Source of the DNA: JAPULR01 sp965238215 | GTDB lineage: Bacteria; Chloroflexota; Dehalococcoidia; Lucifugimonadales; GCA-2712585 | Direction: 5' to 3' | Assembly: GCA_965238215.1 (NCBI GenBank) | Contig: OZ250180.1 | Coordinates: 1,860,001 to 1,924,000 of the forward strand | DNA: 64,000 nucleotides | Shown: positions 41,825 to 49,386 of the stretch, one piece after another | Position numbering within the stretch: position 1 is the first letter of the stretch | Layout: every line of letters starts with the position of its first letter | Position numbers and translations under genes: made by a program | The notes under the pieces: model-generated | Database searches by the model: none | Seen by the model: the letters and a program-made list of their open reading frames with translations, nothing else | Told to the model about the DNA's origin: nothing

Positions 41825-42619
41825 ATGATAACCCAAGCCCTACCCAAAGCTCCGCCGGACATCTGGCGGCTCATCCGACACGGGGAATATGACGGCGTTA
41901 CCGGAAGCTTGGCGCCGGGTTACGTTCAGGCCAACCTGGTGATTCTGCCCAGGGCCCAGGCTTTCGACTTCCTCCTATTCTGCCAACGCAACCCCAGACC
42001 CTGCCCCCTGTTGGAGGTCATGGATCCCGGCCAGTTTGAGCCTAAGCTCACCAGCGCCGGTTCCGACATCCGGACCGACGTCCCACGCTATCGAGTCTTC
42101 CGCGAAGGCGAGCTCGTCGACGAAGTGACAAACATCGAAAGCCTCTGGAGGGAAGACCTGGTGTCCTTTCTCCTCGGTTGCAGCTTCACCTTTGAGTCGG
42201 CCCTGGTGGAGGCGGGCATCCCTCTCTGGCACTGGGAGACCGGTAAGAACGTCACCATGTACAAGACCAACATAAACACCGTTCCCGCCGGCATGTTCTC
42301 AGGCCCCATGGTGGTCAGCATGAGACCCATCCACCACAGCAAGGTCGTGCGTTCCGTTCAGGTCACCTCCCGGTTCCCCGGCGCCCACGGTGCGCCCATC
42401 CACGTCGGCGACCCCCAGGACATAGGCATTGCTGACATTCACCGGCCTGACTACGGCGATGCGGCGGAATTCAAGGAGGGTCAGGCCCCGGTGTTCTGGG
42501 CTTGCGGCGTCACGCCCCAGGCCGTCGCCCTGGAGTCCAAGCCCCCCTTCATGATTACCCACGCCCCGGGCTACATGTTTATAACGAACATGCGTGACAC
42601 AGACCTGGCAGCCCTTTAG
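41825..42619 (+). CDS. DUF1445 putative hydro-lyase / D-glutamate cyclase N-part
   Basis: GGGGGAAGC precedes ATG 41825. The 264-residue protein has AGYVQANLVILP-type start (APGYVQANLVILPRAQAFDF), then CPLLEV, GSDIRTDVPRYRVFREGELV, VSFLLGCSFTFESALVEAGI, and CGVTPQAVALESKPPFMITH. This is the DUF1445 (YcsI-like) family. In animal DGLUCY the same domain lies before a DUF4392 domain, and the protein turns D-glutamate into 5-oxo-D-proline. Here the DUF4392 part is the next gene, 29 bp on. Cytoplasmic. Confidence 0.88.
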   Translation: MITQALPKAPPDIWRLIRHGEYDGVTGSLAPGYVQANLVILPRAQAFDFLLFCQRNPRPCPLLEVMDPGQFEPKLTSAGSDIRTDVPRYRVFREGELVDEVTNIESLWREDLVSFLLGCSFTFESALVEAGIPLWHWETGKNVTMYKTNINTVPAGMFSGPMVVSMRPIHHSKVVRSVQVTSRFPGAHGAPIHVGDPQDIGIADIHRPDYGDAAEFKEGQAPVFWACGVTPQAVALESKPPFMITHAPGYMFITNMRDTDLAAL

Positions 42620-42648
42620 AAGAACCTTGGTCGACAAGAAGGAGAATC

Positions 42649-43515
42649 ATGCCTGAACCTACCATCGAGGACATCATCCTGCAGAAGGACCAGCGGGGCA
42701 TCGCCGCACTTCGTCCCTTCCTGCCCGAAGACTTCTGCACCCAGGCGGCCCAGTACGTGCTGGACCGGCCGGGGACCACCCTCATAACCACCGGCTTCTA
42801 TATCCTTTACGGCGACGCTGTGGAGACAGACGGCCCTCCTGGCGCCCTGGCCATCGGCAAGGCCCTGGAGGTCCTTGGTCGCGAGGTGATATACGTGACC
42901 GACCAGTACTGCGGCGGCGTCATGCAGACCCTGGCGGGGCCTGATGCCGCCGTCGTTGAGTTTCCCATCGCGGGCCCTTCCGAAAGCCGGGAATTTGCCC
43001 AGGGACTGCTGGATAGGCTCGATCCCGCCCTGCTCATTGCCATAGAGCGGTGCAGCCCCTCCCAGGACGGCGTATACCGGAATATGCGCTCCGTGGACAT
43101 TTCGAGCTACACTGCTCGCGTCGACGCTCTGTTCGACCTCCATGAGCATTCTGTTGGCATCGGCGACGGCGGCAACGAGATAGGCATGGGACTCCTGCGA
43201 GAGACCATACCCACTCTTCCCCGTCTCCCCCAGGAACCCGCGTGGACAGCCTGCCAGCGGCTCATTATAACTAGCGTCTCCAACTGGGGAGGTTGGGGGT
43301 TGACCGCCGCCCTTTCGAAGCTCACGGGCAAGAACTTGCTGCCCACCTTGGAGGAAGAGTCCGAGCGAATCAAGAAGTGCGTGGAAATGGGCGTCGTGGA
43401 CGGATTCACCGGCGAACTTAAGGAATCCGTGGACGGATTCCCCTTGGACGAGTACAACCAGACACTGGCGCAGCTCCACGACTTGCTCTCCCGCGAGGGC
43501 ATCCCCACCCCCTAG
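42649..43515 (+). CDS. DUF4392 protein, D-glutamate cyclase C-part
   Basis: AAGGAGAATC precedes ATG 42649. The 288-residue protein has TTLITTGFYILYGDAVETDG, PGALAIGKALEVLGREVIYV, LLIAIERCSPSQDGVYRNMR, the strongly conserved VGIGDGGNEIGMGLLRETIP and SNWGGWGLTAAL. This fits DUF4392, the second half of D-glutamate cyclase. With the preceding DUF1445 gene it likely forms one two-subunit enzyme for D-glutamate removal. Very certain as family, less certain for activity. Confidence 0.9.
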   Translation: MPEPTIEDIILQKDQRGIAALRPFLPEDFCTQAAQYVLDRPGTTLITTGFYILYGDAVETDGPPGALAIGKALEVLGREVIYVTDQYCGGVMQTLAGPDAAVVEFPIAGPSESREFAQGLLDRLDPALLIAIERCSPSQDGVYRNMRSVDISSYTARVDALFDLHEHSVGIGDGGNEIGMGLLRETIPTLPRLPQEPAWTACQRLIITSVSNWGGWGLTAALSKLTGKNLLPTLEEESERIKKCVEMGVVDGFTGELKESVDGFPLDEYNQTLAQLHDLLSREGIPTP

Positions 43516-43518
43516 CCC

Positions 43519-44100
43519 CTAACAGCCTTCCCCCTCTATGAGGGAAGGTTTGAGCCTGCCCTCGTGAAGACGGGGGATGGGGGTGAAAAACCTCCCCCAC
43601 TTCTTGTCCTCGCGGATGCGGGGACCCATCTTCTCTTCCATCCGGTGCCCTCGCACCTCTCTGTTGTTCCCGCGCCGGGAGACTCTTACATAAACGTCAT
43701 TACTATGAAAATAGCCCGTTTCACGCCTAGAAATCCCTTCCCCCTCTATGGGGGAAGGTTTGAGCCTGCCCTCGTGAAGACGGGGGATGGGGGTGAAAAA
43801 CCTCCCCCACTTCTTGTCCTCGCGGATGCGGGGACCCATCTTCTCTTCCATCCGGTGCACTCGCACCTCTCTGTTGTTCCCGCGCCGGGAGACTCTTACA
43901 TAAACGTCATTACTATGAAAATAGCCCGTTTCACGCCTAGAAATCCCTTCCCCCTCTATGGGGGAAGGTTTGAGCCTGCCCTCGTGAAGACGGGGGATGG
44001 GGGTGAAAAACCTCCCCCACTTCTTGTCCTCGCGGATGCGGGGACCCATCTTCTCTTCCATCCGGTGCACTCGCACCTCTCTGTTGTTCCCGCGGAGGGA
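43519..44100. repeat. 210-bp tandem repeat, 2.8 copies
   Basis: CCCCTCTATG occurs at 43531, 43741 and 43951, so the period is exactly 210 bp. Each copy holds the CCTTCCCCC hairpin, GCCTGCCCTCGTGAAGACGG and TTGTCCTCGCGGATGCGGGG. As 210 is a multiple of three, both strands show long false reading frames (43519-44076 and 43564-44154). These are repeats, not genes. Confidence 0.92.
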
Positions 44101-44118
44101 GACCTTTGTATAACTGTC

Positions 44119-44140
44119 ATTCCGGCCCCCGAGCCGGAAT
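44119..44140. repeat. ATTCCGGC hairpin element
   Basis: ATTCCGGC CCCCGA GCCGGAAT, perfect 8-bp stem, followed by CCAGAATC. A widespread type of intergenic hairpin. The following 100 bp (44141-44252) hold nothing else visible. Confidence 0.75.
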
Positions 44141-44252
44141 CCAGAATCCCATGATTTAGCTATGGCAAAATTTGTCCCACACCGCTATCTGAATGCGTTT
44201 CGGTAGTAATGCAGTGGTCTCTGGACGCGGGAATCTATCCTCGCCCTGTAGC

Positions 44253-45737
44253 TTACAAACCCGTAATCTCCAGCGTGCTGACCTCCCCCGAGGCCAGGTC
44301 CGCCACCCTGATGGCGTGGTTGTTCGTGTCTGAGATGTACAGTTTGCCGTGAGCGACCGTAACTCCCCCAGGCTCGAAGAACGTAGCCGCCGCGCCAACG
44401 CCGTCGTCGAAGCCTGCCTGTCCGGAGCCAAGGAAACTCATGGAAGCCCTTGTTTCGGGGTGTACCTTCTTGATCTTGTGGTTATAGGCATCGGCCACGT
44501 ACAGGACGCCGTCGTGTAGGCACAGACCCAGGGGATGCTGGAGACGCACCTCCGGCCCCACGCCATCCACGTCGCCGAATTCGAACAGGCCCCGTCCTAC
44601 GATGGTGGATACCCGTCCGCTGAGCGAGATGTCCGCCATACGCACGGAGCTTGTTTCGCTGTCGACGAAGTAGAGCTTGCTCCCATCGTGGGTGATGCCG
44701 CTGGGTTGAGCCAGCGCCGCCGATCGCATCGGTCCGTCGTGGATGTCCTCTCTCCCGCTTCCTGCGTGGGGAGCGGCACGTGCAGTCAACTCGTCCAACC
44801 CCCAGATCTGATGGGATCCTGCCATGGCTGAATAAACCGTGCCCCGATAGACCGTAAGGTCCCACGGGGAGTTGAGGCCCACGCTGTTCAGCGAGCCGCC
44901 CTGGTTGCCGAAGGGCCCCTGGCTTCCCGTGCCAGCCATTGTGTCCACGTATCTGTCGTTGAGATGCACCCGGCGGACTGAGTGATTCTCCGTGTCGGCC
45001 ACGTACAAAATGTTGCTCCTGAGCGCCATCCCCTGGGGGTGGTCGAATGCGGCCACCACAAAGTCCCCGTCCTCGAAGCCCGGTGTAACGCCGCCAATCA
45101 CGTGCGTCACCTCCCCCTCCAGGGTCGTTTGCAGAATCCGGTTGTGGTTGGAGTCGGAAATGAAGAGCCGGTCGCGTCGTTCGTCGGCCAACACCTTGCC
45201 GGGAAATGAAAGGGGACCCTCGGGCGTCTGTTCCAGCCTGTAGTCCAGAGGCTGCCGGTCGAGAATATCCGACGAGTCATAATTTAGGACCATCGCAGAC
45301 AGCAGCTTGTCGAAGGCATCGTAGGGAATCTCCCCCTCGTGCTTGCCGATTATCTTTCCCTGAGGATCTACAAAGACAAGTGTTGGCCATGCCCTGCAGC
45401 CGTAGGACTGCCAGACCCGAAACTCGCTGTCGTTGATGACGGGATGGCCTATCTCATAGCGCAGAATCGCCATGCGCAGGTTCTCCGTCTCCCGTTCCGC
45501 GGGGAATTTGGCGGAGTGAACGCCAACGACGGCCAGCTCCTTTTCGTACTTCTTCTCCAGCTTCCGCAACTGCGGAAAGACGTGCATGCAGTTAATTCAA
45601 CAGTAGGTCCAGAAGTCCAGAATGACTATCTTCCCTTTGAGGTCTTCCATGCTGATGGCTCGCTGGGTGTTGAGCCATGCCAGGCCGTCGGGAAAGTCCG
45701 GCGCCGGGGTGTTTCCGAAGTATGGCGATTGAGTCAT
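44253..45737 (-). CDS. NHL-repeat thioredoxin-like protein, probable selenoprotein (Sec at residue 47)
   Basis: ATG 45737 starts MTQSPYFGNTPAPDFPDGLA; the frame reads LKGKIVILDFWTYC, TGA (45597-45599), INCMHVFPQLRKLEKKY and is open to 44253. In NHLRC2-like proteins this place reads YCCINC, so TGA replaces one redox Cys (C46-x47-I-N-C50). The thioredoxin fold continues with VVGVHSAKFPAERETENLRM and GCRAWPTLVFVDPQGKIIG (cis-Pro), then six-bladed NHL propeller repeats (LFISDSNHNRIL, LYVADTENHSVR, LYFVDSETSSVR, LYVADAYNHKIK, LYISDTNNHAIR). 494 residues. A hairpin sits at the distance of a bacterial SECIS. Without read-through the product starts at 45587 and lacks the redox site. Nonsense mutation is the main other explanation. 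Confidence 0.75.
45561..45579 (-). promoter_or_regulatory. Candidate bacterial SECIS hairpin
   Basis: On the coding strand, 17 nt after the TGA, TTTCCGC and GCGGAAG form a 7-bp stem (one G-U) with loop AGTT. The loop starts 26 nt after TGA and has G in its second place followed by U. Bacterial SECIS elements have a short loop with an early G at about 16-37 nt from UGA, so this fits. Confidence 0.6.
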
Positions 45738-45901
45738 GGGGCTCTCTCTTTCGGGTAGATGTGCTGCACCCATTGTGCACTAGAGAGAAGGCATAATCTA
45801 CCCTTGGGCTGTGACACTGGCCCGTGACGGATTGTGCCCTTGTGGGGTAATATCTTAGGGTCAGTCAGAGAATAATCTCCGAGAATTGTCTGAGGCAAAA
45901 A

Positions 45902-46624
45902 GTGCGAAGCAAGGTTTTCAATACCTTTGACGAGGCCGTGGCCGACGTTCCTTCCGGTTCTACCATCATGGTGCCGGGGTTCGCCGGGCCTGGTACGCCG
46001 CGCAATCTCATTGCTGCTCTGCTTCGACAGGGCGCGCGGAATCTGACCGCCATCTCCAACCATCCCGGCGCTGGCCCCTTCGACAATCGTGTAGACCTGG
46101 GAACTCTCATCGAGGCCGGACGGGTGCGGAAAGTCGTCTGCTCCTTCACGGCTGCCCCCCATCCGTCCCAGGCCACCCATTTTGAAAAGCTCTACAACAG
46201 CGGTAAAGCGGAGGGGGAACTGGTGCCCCAGGGAACTCTGGCAGAACGCATTCGGGCCGCGGGCGCCGGAATTGGGGCCTTCTATACGCCCACCGGCGTC
46301 GGTACGGAGCTGGCCGAAGGCAAAGAGCATCGTGTCATAGATGGCCGGGAGTATATTCTGGAGTACCCCCTTCACGCCGACTACGCCCTCATTCGAGCCT
46401 ATCGCAGCGACACCTTCGGCAACTTGCAGTATCGTCTGTCCCAGAGGAACTTCAACCCCATCATGGCCATGGCCGCCCGGGTGACCCTGGTGGAGGTCGA
46501 GGAGGAGATAATTGCCCTGGGAGCCATGGACCCGGATCACGTCCACACCCCGGGCATCTGCGTAGACCGGGTCGTGCACATCCCGGAAGACGGCATAATG
46601 GAAGAAGCCATTTATCGAGACTGA
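45902..46624 (+). CDS. CoA-transferase subunit A
   Basis: GAGGCAAAAA precedes GTG 45902. The 240-residue protein begins VRSKVFNTFDEAVADVPSGS, then MVPGFAGPGTPRNLIAALL, AISNHPGAG, and later GELVPQGTLAERIRAAGAGI, YTPTGVGTELAEGKE and GRFG-type end. This is the alpha subunit of 3-oxoacid / acetate CoA-transferases (SCOT type). The beta subunit is at 47259, 634 bp away, with a toxin-antitoxin pair in between. It moves CoA between succinate or acetate and 3-oxoacids. Confidence 0.92.
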   Translation: MRSKVFNTFDEAVADVPSGSTIMVPGFAGPGTPRNLIAALLRQGARNLTAISNHPGAGPFDNRVDLGTLIEAGRVRKVVCSFTAAPHPSQATHFEKLYNSGKAEGELVPQGTLAERIRAAGAGIGAFYTPTGVGTELAEGKEHRVIDGREYILEYPLHADYALIRAYRSDTFGNLQYRLSQRNFNPIMAMAARVTLVEVEEEIIALGAMDPDHVHTPGICVDRVVHIPEDGIMEEAIYRD

Positions 46625-46685
46625 GCAAGTATGTTATTGTTATATGGCATTATCGACGGAATCATTGAAGCAGGAGCCAAGCGAA

Positions 46686-46868
46686 ATGGCACGAACCACT
46701 GAGCCGCAGCAAGATAGGAAGCGCGCAACGACGCACGACAACGGTGCCACTGCGAACAACGCGCCGAATACCAAATACGTCCCGATACCCGACGACGAGT
46801 TCGAGGCGCTCTTGAAGGAAGGGATTGAGAAGTACGACGCGATATGGAAGAGCTTGGCCGACAAGTAA
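46686..46868 (+). CDS. Antitoxin partner of the Doc-like toxin, 60 residues
   Basis: CAGGAGCC precedes ATG 46686. The protein is short, N-terminally polar (ARTTEPQQDRKRATTHDNG) with a C-terminal helix VPIPDDEFEALLKEGIEKYD, which resembles the toxin-binding helix of Phd-like antitoxins. It overlaps the doc gene by 25 bp, the usual coupling for such pairs. No DNA-binding domain is clear. Confidence 0.65.
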   Translation: MARTTEPQQDRKRATTHDNGATANNAPNTKYVPIPDDEFEALLKEGIEKYDAIWKSLADK

Positions 46869-47248
46869 AGATTCCCAGCGTCGCACGAATAGTCAGAATC
46901 AATCAAGACGCGATCAGGTTATATGGCGGTCAGTATGTCGGCACTGATAATCTCCGAAGCCGCGAAAGCCTGGAAAACACCCTCTTTCTCATCGGCAACG
47001 AAGTCTTTGGCGTAGACCAATTTCCCACCCTGATGGAGAAAGCCGCCGCCTTGGGCGAGTGCATAATCGCCCGGCACGTCTTCTGGGACGGAAACAAGCG
47101 GACGGGCGTATATGCCACTTGGATGTTTCTCAAAGCCAATGATGTAATTGTGAATCTAGACGCTTCAGTGGAAGACTTGGCCGTGGGCATCGCCAGCGGC
47201 AACGCGGGATTTGATGTGTTCCTTGATTGGCTCCACCAACACCAGTGA
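46844..47248 (+). CDS. Doc/Fic-family toxin
   Basis: ATG 46844 lies inside the antitoxin gene. The 134-residue protein has the Fic core ARHVFWDGNKRTGVYATWMF, near the canonical HxFx[DE]GNxRxxR but ending NKRTG as in Doc. The N-terminal helices LRSRESLENTLFLIGNEVFG and YGGQYVGTDN fit Doc. Doc phosphorylates EF-Tu; Fic enzymes AMPylate. Which one applies is not clear from sequence (the Asp-Gly before Asn is more Fic-like). It is placed between two CoA-transferase subunit genes. Confidence 0.82.
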   Translation: MEELGRQVKIPSVARIVRINQDAIRLYGGQYVGTDNLRSRESLENTLFLIGNEVFGVDQFPTLMEKAAALGECIIARHVFWDGNKRTGVYATWMFLKANDVIVNLDASVEDLAVGIASGNAGFDVFLDWLHQHQ

Positions 47249-47258
47249 AAGAAAACCC

Positions 47259-47927
47259 ATGTCAGAAAAAAAACGGCTCAACCGACAGCAGATGGCCAAC
47301 CGGCTGGCCCAGGAGTTCCAGGACGGCTGGTTGGTCAACCTGGGAATCGGCATTCCCACCCTCTGCTCCAACTACAAGCAGACGGACAAAGAGATAATCT
47401 ACCACTCGGAGAACGGCGTCATCGGCTACGGCGCTATCTACCCCAGGGGCGAGGAGGATCGGCACCTGGTCAACGCCGGCGGTCAGTACGTCAGCCTGGT
47501 GGCCGGTGCGTCCATCGTCCACCACGCCGACTCCTTCGCCATCATCCGCAGCGGCATGCTTGACCTGACGGTTATGGGCGCCTACGAGGTGGCCGAGAAC
47601 GGAGACTTTGCCAATTGGAAGACCCAGGGCCGTCCCGGTGGGGGCATTGGTGGCGCAATGGACCTGGCCGTGGGGGCGCAGCGGGTGTTCATCGCCATGC
47701 AGCACACCCTCCGCGACGGTACCCCCCGGGTGCTCAAGCGCTGCACCCTGCCCGTGACCGCGAGGGGCGTGGTGAAGCTACTGGTCACGGACCTGGCCCT
47801 CTTTGAAGTTACGGAAGCGGGCCTGCTTATGCGAGAAATAGCGCCTGGATTTAGCCCCGAGGAGGTGCAGGCGGTGACAGAGGCCCGCATCGTCGTTTCC
47901 GAGAACCTAAAGGAGATGGCGGCTTAG
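47259..47927 (+). CDS. CoA-transferase subunit B
   Basis: GAAAGAAAACCC precedes ATG 47259. The 222-residue protein begins MSEKKRLNRQQMANRLAQEF, then GWLVNLGIGIPTLCSNY, the active-site Glu in YHSENGVIGYG, HHADSFAIIRSGMLDLTVMG, GGAMDLAVGAQRVFIAMQHT and KRCTLPVTARGVV. This is the beta subunit of the SCOT family; the Glu forms the CoA thioester. It is the partner of the subunit at 45902. Confidence 0.93.
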   Translation: MSEKKRLNRQQMANRLAQEFQDGWLVNLGIGIPTLCSNYKQTDKEIIYHSENGVIGYGAIYPRGEEDRHLVNAGGQYVSLVAGASIVHHADSFAIIRSGMLDLTVMGAYEVAENGDFANWKTQGRPGGGIGGAMDLAVGAQRVFIAMQHTLRDGTPRVLKRCTLPVTARGVVKLLVTDLALFEVTEAGLLMREIAPGFSPEEVQAVTEARIVVSENLKEMAA

Positions 47928-47958
47928 CCCGATGCCCAACGCCGCCCTGCCGCAGGTT

Positions 47959-48135
47959 CTATCGAGCGTTCGCTTTTACAAGGGGCTTCTCCTTGCTAGC
48001 CGTGGCCTTCTTCACCGGGGCCTTCTCGAAGTCCCTGGCGTAGCCGCACTGGATGCAGCTAAGGAAGAAACCGTCAAAATCGTTTCTCAGCAGAAGGTCG
48101 CCTTTGCACTTGGGGCAGGACTTGAGTAGTAGCAT
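47959..48135 (-). CDS. Small zinc-ribbon protein, 58 residues
   Basis: GGAGGGCAAG precedes the ATG at 48135. The protein has two CxxC knuckles, KSCPKCKGDLLLR and LSCIQCGYARDF, that form a zinc ribbon like the C-terminal ribbons of topoisomerase or TFIIS-type proteins, then a Lys-rich tail. Function unknown. It diverges from the hspR operon and lies next to its promoter. Confidence 0.7.
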   Translation of the reverse strand: MLLLKSCPKCKGDLLLRNDFDGFFLSCIQCGYARDFEKAPVKKATASKEKPLVKANAR

Positions 48136-48195
48136 CTTGCCCTCCAATCCGAGATCTGACGTATCATTAACTCTGAACCAGAGTAGATTATAAAC

Positions 48196-48225
48196 CTTGA
48201 CACAGAATGTATCAAGAACTAAGAT
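48196..48225 (+). promoter_or_regulatory. hspR-grpE-dnaK promoter overlapped by HAIR-like operator
   Basis: TTGACA (48197-48202), 17 bp, TAAGAT (48220-48225). CTTGACA-N7-TATCAAG (48196-48216) is a near-match to the HspR inverted repeat CTTGAGT-N7-ACTCAAG with the same 7-bp spacing. An HspR-like gene follows, so self-repression and heat-shock control of dnaK are likely. Confidence 0.7.
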
Positions 48226-48365
48226 ATGAATATATTAAATACGGCGCTGCCAGAAAAACGGATTCAGTGAGAGAAAGACGAACGAGAATTCAACCGGAAA
48301 TCCAGCAGGAGGAGGTCTCAGACACCTTCCCCGGCTCGATTCCTATTAGGCAGAGGCCGGAGCAC

Positions 48366-48788
48366 ATGTCCTTGGAGCCAAAATCCAACCGGACCCGGCG
48401 GAGCGCCCCCCAGGAGCCGCCTCCCAATCGCCGGGAGGTGCAGGGCGTATATATCATAAGCGTTGCCGCCCGGCTCCTTGAGATGCACCCCCAGACCCTG
48501 CGAAAATACGAGCGGCTGGGCATGGTCCGTCCCGTCCGCACCGTGGGAATGCTTCGCCTGTACTCGGAAAGAGACCTGAGGAAACTGCGCCTCATTCGCC
48601 ACCTGGAGACGGACATGGGCATGAACCTCGCCGGCGTCCGCTTCATCCTGGACCTGCTGGAGCAACTGCTTAAGATGCACGAAAGATTAACTGTGAACCA
48701 GGACCATCAGGCCATGAACGCTATCATGGACAGGGAAATAAAGCGTCTCTTCCGGGAGATGAACCTGCCCCTCAGCATGTGGCGATGA
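48366..48788 (+). CDS. hspR: HspR-like MerR family regulator
   Basis: The long frame from 48207 overlaps the promoter, so the start must be later; ATG 48366 after CCGGAG gives a 140-residue protein. It has YIISVAARLLEMHPQTLRKY and ERLGMVRPVRTVGMLRLYSE, the MerR-type helix-turn-helix in the form seen in HspR, then RDLRKLRLIRHLETDMGMNL and GVRFILDLLEQLLKM. HspR represses the dnaK operon and is helped by DnaK. The stop overlaps the start of grpE. A GTG start at 48264 is possible. Confidence 0.85.
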   Translation: MSLEPKSNRTRRSAPQEPPPNRREVQGVYIISVAARLLEMHPQTLRKYERLGMVRPVRTVGMLRLYSERDLRKLRLIRHLETDMGMNLAGVRFILDLLEQLLKMHERLTVNQDHQAMNAIMDREIKRLFREMNLPLSMWR

Positions 48789-49375
48789 TGCACGAGAGAG
48801 AGAATATGGAACGTCGGCTTGAACCCTGCGGGACCGAGGAGAACTTAGGCGAGTCTGCGGAAGCCTCATCGTCCGAGTCGGAAACCGTGTCCCTCCAGAT
48901 GGAGCAGGACCGGCTTGAGAACGCTCTCCGTAGAGCTCAGGCAGACCTCGTGAACTACCGCAACCGCATGGAGACGGAACGGGCCGACCTGCTCAAGTAT
49001 GGTAACCAGCGCCTTCTCGGCCGCCTCCTCCCCATCCTCGACGAGCTTACCCTCGCCCTGCAGCAGCCGTCCGACGGCGCATCGTCGGACTCCTGGCTGG
49101 AAGGCTTCCGCCTCATCAATCGAAAGTTCCATGCCTTGCTGGAACTGGAAGGCGTGGAGCGGATAGAGGCCTTGGGCAAACCCTTCGACCCTTCCGAGCA
49201 CGAAGCCTTGGCCCAGCAGCAGACCGCTGACAAAGAGGATGGCCAAGTGTTAATGGTGGTCCGCAACGGATATACACTTCATACCCGGTTGCTCCGTCCG
49301 GCCCAGGTGATTGTTGCCGTCAATAGTGGCCCTTCACCAACAAATCCGGACTCCAACCCGGTCTCAGACAACTAA
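48785..49375 (+). CDS. grpE: GrpE nucleotide exchange factor
   Basis: ATG 48785 overlaps the hspR stop (ATGA). The 196-residue protein has an acidic N-terminus, a long coiled coil (LQMEQDRLENALRRAQADLV), NYRNRMETERADLLKYGNQR and LLPILDELTLAL, then the beta domain with PFDPSEHEALAQQQTADKED and VLMVVRNGYTLHTRLLRPAQ VIVA. It releases ADP from DnaK. 11 bp separate it from dnaK. Confidence 0.95.
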   Translation: MMHERENMERRLEPCGTEENLGESAEASSSESETVSLQMEQDRLENALRRAQADLVNYRNRMETERADLLKYGNQRLLGRLLPILDELTLALQQPSDGASSDSWLEGFRLINRKFHALLELEGVERIEALGKPFDPSEHEALAQQQTADKEDGQVLMVVRNGYTLHTRLLRPAQVIVAVNSGPSPTNPDSNPVSDN

Positions 49376-49386
49376 GGAGGAACAAA

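Noticed and set aside
43519..44154. Long frames on both strands (185 and 196 codons)
   Set aside because: They are made by the 210-bp tandem repeat, which keeps phase in both directions.
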